Source: Thiogranum longum (GTDB taxonomy: Bacteria; Pseudomonadota; Gammaproteobacteria; DSM-19610). Taken from it: a stretch of DNA of 64,000 bases. Position numbers and translations under genes: made by a program. This document shows, piece by piece, positions 58,241 through 64,000 of the stretch (positions within the stretch are counted from its first letter, which is position 1; every line of letters begins with the position of its first letter). The stretch covers positions 881,227-945,226 of the forward strand of contig NZ_SMFX01000001.1 of the NCBI RefSeq assembly GCF_004339085.1. The letters run 5' to 3'. A model generated the notes under the pieces. That model searched no databases and was not told where the DNA came from. It saw only the letters and a list, made by a program, of their open reading frames with translations.

Positions 58241-58432
58241 TTATTGACTCTCGATACTATCTGCCTCGAAGGTGGAAAATTCTGTCTGTTTTCCAAAATC
58301 AATTCCTATGGCATTGGCAACTGTTATGCCATCTTTCGTCTTTACATTAAGAGAAACCAGTCCCGCAGCCAATACTGCGATAAACATGGCGGCCATGGCA
58401 AAACCTCGTTGATTTGATCGTTGCGAAATCAT
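58241..58432 (-). CDS. small single-pass membrane protein
   Basis: A 63-aa protein starting at 58432 with AGGAG 8 nt upstream. One helix (GFAMAAMFIAVLAAGLVSL, about residues 11-29) is followed by a short periplasmic tail. It opens ISQRSNQRGFAMAAM, reminiscent of a prepilin-like or signal-anchor N-terminus. No family is recognised. Confidence 0.6.
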   Translation of the reverse strand: MISQRSNQRGFAMAAMFIAVLAAGLVSLNVKTKDGITVANAIGIDFGKQTEFSTFEADSIESQ

Positions 58433-58714
58433 CGTATTCTCCTGTAGCTTATAATTCATGCTCACCTGTTTGTCGGTCCGGGTACAAAATGTATTACAAA
58501 AATATACCGTGCTGGTCACTGTAAGAAATGAGGTGCTGTAGCGACTAATTGCACTGCTCAAGATCATGGGCAACCCCGCTGTTGCACGCATAATAATCAG
58601 AGGCTCCCTGGATTCAGGGAGATATTGATATATTGCCCAGGAATATTAATCATCCATAAAGCGTCTTTATGGCGCTGGTAATGCATTCAGTATTTCGCCA
58701 CAAAAGGAGTTTTT

Positions 58715-59194
58715 ATGCGCTATACGAAAATCCTGTTTATAGTTTGTTTAAGTCTTTCTGCATCCCTGGTTATGGCCGCGCAGCAGTTCCCCTGGGGGCA
58801 TGCGAAGGTGACTCCCACCGAGTATGAGCCGATGAAGGTTGTTTACGATGTTACAACGGGCGATGTCGATGAACTGCTGCATGTGCTGGATCGTGTGAGT
58901 TACCTGAGTAATACTACTGGCGCAGATCCATTTGAACAATCGATCGTTATTGTGTTGCACGGACTTTCACCCCGGTTTTTCGCTATAAATAATTATGAGA
59001 AATATAAAGACCTGCAAACCCGGGCACAAAGTCTGACAGTGGGTGATGTCATACAGATCAAGATGTGCAAGCTTGCTGCCGAAGGGCAGGGGCTAAAGCC
59101 GAAAGATATACAGGGGTTTGTTGAGCTGGTGCCAATGGGTGATGCGGAGATTGTGCGCCTTCAGTTTTCAGAAGGGCACGCCTATATGCAGTAG
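58715..59194 (+). CDS. periplasmic DsrE-family-like protein
   Basis: A 159-aa protein with a signal peptide (to about residue 22, VMAA) and a DsrE/YchN-like alpha/beta domain: MKVVYDVTTGDVDELLHVLDRVSYL, IVIVLHGLSPRFFA, LTVGDVIQIKMCKLAAEGQGL and the closing DIQGFVELVPMGDAEIVRLQ. One Cys sits in the fourth strand-helix turn (KMCKLAA), the site of the DsrE sulfur-binding cysteine in relatives. Could be part of periplasmic sulfur metabolism; not proven. AAAGGAG precedes the ATG. Confidence 0.82.
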   Translation: MRYTKILFIVCLSLSASLVMAAQQFPWGHAKVTPTEYEPMKVVYDVTTGDVDELLHVLDRVSYLSNTTGADPFEQSIVIVLHGLSPRFFAINNYEKYKDLQTRAQSLTVGDVIQIKMCKLAAEGQGLKPKDIQGFVELVPMGDAEIVRLQFSEGHAYMQ

Positions 59195-59209
59195 GTGAAA
59201 TATTCCGGT

Positions 59210-59494
59210 CTAATCGTCGTTGGCATGATCATTAGTATTGTCACGTAGTCGTGAAAGTATGCGGGCGCTGGCTTCTTTTGACAGTGTCTGACGTTCTGGA
59301 CGGGATGTACCTTCTTTATCAGCAGATCCGTAGCGTTGCGACGCGGCACGTAACAGTTCCAGCTGCCGCGCCATACGTTTACAGGCATTACACATGAGAA
59401 GATGGGTTTTCACGCTGATCCGTTCACGTAGCGTGAGCTTACGGTCATGCGATTCCGACACCATAAAACATATGTCTTTGCAGGACAGCTTCAT
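59210..59494 (-). CDS. zinc-finger anti-sigma factor
   Basis: A 94-aa soluble protein with the ZAS motif HLLMCNACKRM (H-x3-C-x2-C) and an upstream CKD-x-C, which bind zinc and hold the sigma factor. Its ATG shares one base with the stop codon of the sigma gene (TGATG), so the two are translationally coupled. No membrane segment, so it would be a cytoplasmic, possibly redox-sensitive, anti-sigma. Confidence 0.85.
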   Translation of the reverse strand: MKLSCKDICFMVSESHDRKLTLRERISVKTHLLMCNACKRMARQLELLRAASQRYGSADKEGTSRPERQTLSKEASARILSRLRDNTNDHANDD

Positions 59495-60105
59495 CAGGTA
59501 TCCTGGGTCTTGTCACAGGGCCACTGTACATCGATACAACGCCTGAGACCCATACGGGCGCGGTACAGCATGACGCTACAGTTGGTCGCGGTGATGTTGA
59601 GTTTATTACAGATTTCTTCATTTGACAGGCCAGAGAGCTCCCTGAGCGTGAAGACCTGTGCAAGTGCGGGTTTTAGATGACGCATGCATGCTTCGAAAAT
59701 TTCAAGGAACTGGTGGTTATACAGATCCTTGTCCGGATTACCCCAATCCCGGGGTGGGCAGACCCAGTGACCGCGTGCGTCAAACAGGTTGTCCATCTCG
59801 TTTTCCACTGTTGCATCGTACAATGCACTTATATCATCAACAGTCGTTTCCCGTATTTGCTTGCGGATAAAGTCAACGATCTTGTGCTTCAGGATACCAA
59901 CGAGCCAGGTTTTTTCTGACGCCAGGCCTGAGTAGCTCGTACGCGACTGAAGCGCCGCCACAAGGGTTTCCTGCACCATATCTTCCGCATGACTTGTATC
60001 GTTGAGCCGGCCCAGTGCGTAGCGGAACAGCATGTCGCCGTATTCCTCCAGCCAGCGTGAGGGGTCGAGTTCTACTGCAGTGAGGCTGTTCACGTCAGTG
60101 TTCAT
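59494..60105 (-). CDS. ECF-type RNA polymerase sigma factor
   Basis: A 203-aa ECF sigma. Region 2: WLEEYGDMLFRYALGRLNDTSHAEDMVQETLVAALQ; region 4: HLKPALAQVFTLRELSGLSNEEICNKLNITATNCSVMLYRARMGLRR. The CNKLNITATNCSVMLYRARMGL form is typical of the group with zinc-finger anti-sigmas. The ATG at 60105 (MNTDVNSLTAVELD) is preferred to a longer start at 60165. The DsrE-like and P460 genes nearby are candidate targets. Confidence 0.93.
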   Translation of the reverse strand: MNTDVNSLTAVELDPSRWLEEYGDMLFRYALGRLNDTSHAEDMVQETLVAALQSRTSYSGLASEKTWLVGILKHKIVDFIRKQIRETTVDDISALYDATVENEMDNLFDARGHWVCPPRDWGNPDKDLYNHQFLEIFEACMRHLKPALAQVFTLRELSGLSNEEICNKLNITATNCSVMLYRARMGLRRCIDVQWPCDKTQDT

Positions 60106-60288
60106 GACAGTTGGGAATATCTGTCCCGGGTTGCAGCAAGTAACTATCCGACCAATATATGGCACAGATGGTTCCTTCGGGAAGATATTGGCAGATTACC
60201 CGAACGAGTCTACCGGATAGTAATTTTCATGCTACCTTGCTACGCAAGGTGTGCTGGTTAGCACTTCATTGCCACGTTTCTCCGAAAA

Positions 60289-62112
60289 TCAGCGTTTCCC
60301 GGCCTGCTTTTTCCTGGAGACTTTTTTCCCCGGTTTTGTATTTGTTCCTGCGCACTTCCTGGCCCTGGTCTTTGATTGTTTCTTTGACTTGAAGGACAGC
60401 GGTTTACGCTTTCCTTCGGGTTTTGCTTCTCCGGCCACGCTGATATTCATGCGATGCTGGCAGACACGTGTCTTCTTCAGTGCAAAGAAGGTCTCTTTCG
60501 GCATGTCGGCTGGCAGGTCAACGGTTGAATGATCTTCGAAGATTTCGATATGACCAATGTACTCGCTGTCCAGGTCAGCTTCGTTGGCGATGGCGCCGAC
60601 GATGTTACCCGGTTTTACGTCGTGCTGATAACCTACTTCGATGCGGAAGCGCAGCATCTCGACTTCAGGATGGCCTTTTAAAGTCAGCGCTTTGCCTGAG
60701 CCGGCACTTTTGTTTCGCTTCTGGGCACGCTTCTCGTCTCTCGATCTGCCGCGCTCCCCACGTTCTTCGCGTACGGGGCGGAGTGCTTTTTCCGAAAGCA
60801 GCAAGGGTTCATCGCCCTGCAGCAGTCCGGCCAGTGCGGCTGCAATTTCCAGTGGCTCGGCGCCTTCTTCTTCCTGGACCTCGGTCAGCAGCTGGTAGTA
60901 AAGCTCGTTTTTGTCGTCGGCAAGGCTTTCACGAACGCGTTGTTTGAAACGCAGCATGCGCTGCTGGTTGATGTCTTTTGCCGTTGGCATCTGCATCGGT
61001 TCGATGGGCTGCCGCGTGGTCTTTTCGATGGAGCGCAGCAAGCGTTTCTCGCGCTGCGATACAAACAGGATCGCATCGCCGGTCTTGCCGGCACGACCGG
61101 TTCGGCCGATGCGGTGAATGTAGGCTTCCACATCGGTAGGAATATCGTAGTTAATGACATGGCTGATGCGCTTGACGTCAAGGCCACGTGCGACCACGTC
61201 AGTGGCAACCAGAATATCGAGCTGGCCTTTCTTCAGGCGCTCGACAATGCGTTCACGCATGTTCTGTGCGATATCACCGTTCAGTGCGGCACAGGCGTGG
61301 CCACGCGCTTCCAGCTTTTCAGCCAGTTCTGCAGTCGCGGTCTTGGTGCGTACGAACACCAGCATGGCGTCGAAGTTCTCGACTTCCAGTATACGGGTCA
61401 GCGCATCGAGCTTGTGCAGGCCGCTGACCGGCCAGTAACGCTGCCGGATGGTTTCTGCCGTTGCGGTTTTCTGTGCCACCTTGATAATGGTCGGCTTGTT
61501 CAGGTGCTGTTCGGCAACCTTGCGGATTTCCTTCGGCATGGTGGCGGAGAAGAGTGCGATCTGGCGGGTGTCCGGGGTTTGTTCCAGCACCCATTTCACA
61601 TCATCGATAAAGCCCATGCGCAGCATTTCATCGGCTTCATCGAGCACCAGGGCCTGCAGGCTGTTGAGTTTCAGCTTGCCGCTACGCATGTGGTCCATCA
61701 CGCGCCCCGGGGTGCCGACGACCACGTGTACGCCACGGCGTAGCTGACGCAGTTGTATTTCATACGACTGGCCGCCGTAGATCGGCAGTACGTGGAAATC
61801 TTTCATGTGGCGCGCGTAGGTCTGGAAAGCTTCCGCCACCTGTATGGCCAGTTCGCGGGTCGGCGCCAGAACCAGTAGCTGTGGCTCACGGCGCTTCAGG
61901 TCCAGGCGTGACAGTAGCGGCAGTGCAAAGGCGGCGGTTTTGCCCGTACCTGTCTGTGCCTGGCCGAGCAGGTCCTTGCCTTCCAGGAGGACCGGAATGC
62001 TTTCCGCCTGGATGGGTGAGGGCTGCTCATAACCCACATCTTCAATGGCCTTGAGCAGTGCGGGGGCAAGATCCAGTTCGGAAAAACTGGTGGCGTGTTT
62101 TGAATCTGACAT
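60289..62112 (-). CDS. deaD: DEAD-box ATP-dependent RNA helicase (DeaD/CsdA-like)
   Basis: A 607-aa helicase. All core motifs are intact: Q motif YEQPSPIQAESIP, Walker A AQTGTGKT, PTRELA, TPGR, DEAD, SAT, ARGLD-type VVARGLDV and HRIGRTGRAGKTG. A C-terminal RNA-binding domain (about 470-545) and a basic tail KKQSKTRARKCAGT follow, as in CsdA/DeaD, which unwinds RNA in ribosome assembly and at low temperature. Confidence 0.95.
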   Translation of the reverse strand: MSDSKHATSFSELDLAPALLKAIEDVGYEQPSPIQAESIPVLLEGKDLLGQAQTGTGKTAAFALPLLSRLDLKRREPQLLVLAPTRELAIQVAEAFQTYARHMKDFHVLPIYGGQSYEIQLRQLRRGVHVVVGTPGRVMDHMRSGKLKLNSLQALVLDEADEMLRMGFIDDVKWVLEQTPDTRQIALFSATMPKEIRKVAEQHLNKPTIIKVAQKTATAETIRQRYWPVSGLHKLDALTRILEVENFDAMLVFVRTKTATAELAEKLEARGHACAALNGDIAQNMRERIVERLKKGQLDILVATDVVARGLDVKRISHVINYDIPTDVEAYIHRIGRTGRAGKTGDAILFVSQREKRLLRSIEKTTRQPIEPMQMPTAKDINQQRMLRFKQRVRESLADDKNELYYQLLTEVQEEEGAEPLEIAAALAGLLQGDEPLLLSEKALRPVREERGERGRSRDEKRAQKRNKSAGSGKALTLKGHPEVEMLRFRIEVGYQHDVKPGNIVGAIANEADLDSEYIGHIEIFEDHSTVDLPADMPKETFFALKKTRVCQHRMNISVAGEAKPEGKRKPLSFKSKKQSKTRARKCAGTNTKPGKKVSRKKQAGKR

Positions 62113-62143
62113 TGTCTGTATTCCCGTGGTCCGGTCGAAAGCG

Positions 62144-63676
62144 TCAGGCGAGTTCGTCTACCGCTATATGATAGCGCGGATCTTCCATAACGTTTACTTC
62201 TACCAGGTCGCCGGCTTTGTGCAGGACCTTGACACATTCCGGGCTAAGGTGGCGCAGGTGAAGGGTTTTTCCGGCATTCAGGTAGCGTTCGGCCAGCGAG
62301 TCGATGGCATCGATTGCCGAGTGATCCATGACGCGCGAATGCTGGAAGTCGATAATAACGTCATCAGGGTCTTCCCTGATATTGAAAAAGTCCTGGAAAT
62401 TCTTGACCGAGGCAAAAAACAGCTGGCCATGCAGTTCGTAGACTTTCGAGCCGTTTTCGTCAATATGGCTATCGACGCGTATGTGTTTGGCATGTTCCCA
62501 GGCAAACACCAGCGCGGACACAATCACGCCAACAACCACAGCGATCGCCAGGTCCGATATAACGGTGACGGCGGATACCAGTACCAGCACAAACGCATCA
62601 CTGGCCGGGATTTTGCGGATAATACGCAGGCTTGACCATTCAAAGGTGCTGATAACGACCATGAACATCACACCGGTCAGGGCCGCAAGCGGGATTTTTT
62701 CGATCAGGCCCGAGGCAAACAGGATAAACAGCAACAGGAACAGTGCGGCGCTGATGCCGGACAGCCGGCCACGTCCCCCGGAATTAATATTGATAATGCT
62801 CTGGCCGATCATGGCGCAACCGCCCATACCACCAAACAGCCCCGTGACACTGTTGGCTACGCCCTGGCCGATGCACTCACGGTTGCCCTGGCCGCGGGTT
62901 TCGGTGAGTTCGTCGATCAGGCTCATGGTCAGCAGGGATTCGATCAGGCCGATGGCAGCAAGAATAACCGAGTAGGGCAGAATAATTCTCAGTGTTTCCA
63001 GGTTGAACGGCACCATCGGGAGGTGAAACTCCGGCAGGCTACCGGCAATCGACGCCAGGTCACCCACGGTGCGGCTATCCAGGCCGACGAAGATTACCAG
63101 CAGGGAAACGGTCACAATGGCTGCCAGCGATGAAGGTACAGCCGTGGTCAGTTTCGGCAGGTACTTGATGATGAGCATGGTCAGCGCAACCAGGCCCAGC
63201 ATGATCCACAGTGCTGGACCCTGCATCCACTGAAGGTTGCCGGCCTGATCCTCGATTTTGAAGTTGTTCAGCTGGGCAAGAAAAATGACAATCGCAAGGC
63301 CGTTGACGAAACCCAGCATGACCGGGTGCGGCACGATACGAATAAACTTGCCGAGCCTTAACAGACCGACGCTGATCTGTATAACGCCCATCAGCACGAC
63401 AGCAGCGAACAGGTATTCGACACCATGCCGGGCCACCAGGCTGACCATGACTACGGCGAGTGCACCGGTTGCACCGGAGATCATCCCTGGTCGGCCACCA
63501 ATCACTGCGGTAATCAGTCCGACCATGAAAGCCGCATACAGTCCGACCAGTGGTGCGACACCGGCCACAAAAGCAAATGCCACCGCCTCGGGCACCAGCG
63601 CCAGGGCGACGGTCAGGCCGGACAGGATATCGTTCTTGGGGCAGCCCCTTTCGGTGCATTCGAAGTTAAAAAGCAT
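62144..63676 (-). CDS. SulP family inorganic anion transporter
   Basis: A 510-aa transporter with about eleven membrane helices and a C-terminal STAS domain (about residues 400-500: [39 protein letters not shown]). Sulfate-permease features: [18 protein letters not shown] and [26 protein letters not shown]. SulP proteins move sulfate, bicarbonate or other anions with H+ or Na+. Sulfate efflux or bicarbonate uptake are both plausible in a sulfur oxidiser; the sequence cannot decide. Confidence 0.92.
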   Translation of the reverse strand: MLFNFECTERGCPKNDILSGLTVALALVPEAVAFAFVAGVAPLVGLYAAFMVGLITAVIGGRPGMISGATGALAVVMVSLVARHGVEYLFAAVVLMGVIQISVGLLRLGKFIRIVPHPVMLGFVNGLAIVIFLAQLNNFKIEDQAGNLQWMQGPALWIMLGLVALTMLIIKYLPKLTTAVPSSLAAIVTVSLLVIFVGLDSRTVGDLASIAGSLPEFHLPMVPFNLETLRIILPYSVILAAIGLIESLLTMSLIDELTETRGQGNRECIGQGVANSVTGLFGGMGGCAMIGQSIININSGGRGRLSGISAALFLLLFILFASGLIEKIPLAALTGVMFMVVISTFEWSSLRIIRKIPASDAFVLVLVSAVTVISDLAIAVVVGVIVSALVFAWEHAKHIRVDSHIDENGSKVYELHGQLFFASVKNFQDFFNIREDPDDVIIDFQHSRVMDHSAIDAIDSLAERYLNAGKTLHLRHLSPECVKVLHKAGDLVEVNVMEDPRYHIAVDELA

Positions 63677-63785
63677 GGACGCCCTCTAAGGCATGGGAAA
63701 TCAACGGCGGAAAAGCCGACAATATTAGCATATTAAGAGCCGCTAAACAAAAGAGCCGGCGTGAATGGGATGTTCCAGACCCTGG

Positions 63786-64000
63786 TCAGCTTGAGCCCGT
63801 CTTGACGGGCAGGCCAGCAGTCTTCCATTCCGGGTAACCGTCTTCCAGGCGTCGTGCCTTCAAACCCCTCTCTCTTAAACGCGCAACGGCGTCATAGGCG
63901 AGTACACAGTGCGGGCCACGGCAATAGGCTACAATTTCCTGGTCAGGGTTAAGCGCCATGAGGTGATCTTCCAGCTCGGAGAGCGGAACGTTGATCGCGC
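63786..64000 (-). CDS. rhodanese-domain protein (C-terminal part, cut by window end)
   Basis: The last 70 codons of a minus-strand gene whose start lies beyond the window. The visible part is a rhodanese domain with the active-site loop YCRGPHC, then a C-terminal ARRLEDGYPEWKTAGLPV. The CRGPHC loop is the type often found fused to an N-terminal ArsR HTH, so the full gene may be such a regulator, but the N-terminus is not seen. Confidence 0.82.
   Translation of the reverse strand, partial: AINVPLSELEDHLMALNPDQEIVAYCRGPHCVLAYDAVARLRERGLKARRLEDGYPEWKTAGLPVKTGSS

Overview
The window comes from a sulfur-oxidising gammaproteobacterium. The housekeeping block mutS, pncC(cinA), thpR, recA, recX, alaS, lysC, csrA, tRNA-Ser, tRNA-Arg is in the usual gammaproteobacterial order. 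A complete dissimilatory APS reductase locus of the AprM type (aprM-aprB-aprA) and a DsrC-like protein point to a chemolithotrophic or phototrophic sulfur oxidiser of the Chromatiales/Ectothiorhodospiraceae kind. The genus cannot be fixed from the sequence alone.

Region 1 (1 to about 8.0 kb) is part of a chromosomal integron cassette array. Nine consecutive cassettes can be delimited exactly, because the 7-nt core site that opens each cassette is the reverse complement of the one that closes it. Six cassettes carry type II toxin-antitoxin pairs (BrnTA, RelE/Xre, an addiction-module antitoxin with ParE, a BrnT-like pair, HigB2/HigA2-like, and an inverted VapBC). Three carry a lipoprotein, a small membrane protein and a DUF924 protein. 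The array ends in a truncated attC. Behind it lie decayed attC pieces around a nitrilase, a glyoxalase-fold protein and a class II cytochrome c. No integrase gene is present; the orientation places it left of the window. Region 2 (8.1-12.3 kb) holds a cold-shock gene, a YkgJ-type cysteine-cluster protein, small membrane proteins, and remnants of an encapsulated ferritin and a VIT/CCC1 iron transporter around an intact UbiA-family prenyltransferase.

Region 3 (12.3-22.8 kb) is the conserved DNA repair, RecA/SOS and translation block. Region 4 (22.8-24.0 kb) is a 1.2-kb element between the tRNA-Arg gene and a 45-bp copy of its 3' end. It carries only a HigBA pair and several TGTCCAATA repeats and has no integrase. 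Region 5 (24.2-29.8 kb) is a PAS/sigma-54 activator divergent from an exported and cytoplasmic hydrolase cluster (MlaC-like, alpha/beta hydrolase, isochorismatase-like hydrolase, SDR, HPP membrane protein). Region 6 (29.8-35.5 kb) looks like the graveyard of one or more islands: two tyrosine-integrase fragments, a guaA 3'-end att remnant, a VapC tail, a Fic-family gene with an internal deletion and frameshifts, and three unrecognised exported proteins.

Region 7 (35.6-44.1 kb) is sulfur-related: an unusual DsrC-like protein with an N-terminal beta-rich extension and no redox cysteines, a LysR/HPP pair, then aprMBA followed by a 117-aa protein, a SlyD-like FKBP isomerase, a TPR protein and a 53-aa protein. 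Region 8 (44.2-64 kb) holds redox and envelope functions: a haem-binding DUF3365 protein, an SQR-like flavoprotein, a Tat-exported ferritin-like protein, two ECF sigma factors (one with a zinc-finger anti-sigma), an FMN glutamate-synthase-like enzyme, an acetolactate-synthase-like enzyme, malic enzyme, two paralogous P460-type cytochromes, LpxR, a periplasmic DsrE-like protein, a DEAD-box helicase, a SulP anion transporter and the end of a rhodanese-domain protein.

Four of the six plus-strand TA operons (five in cassettes, one in the tRNA island) place the predicted transcription start on the A of the first ATG, and the other two come within a few bases. This suggests leaderless toxin or antitoxin mRNAs.
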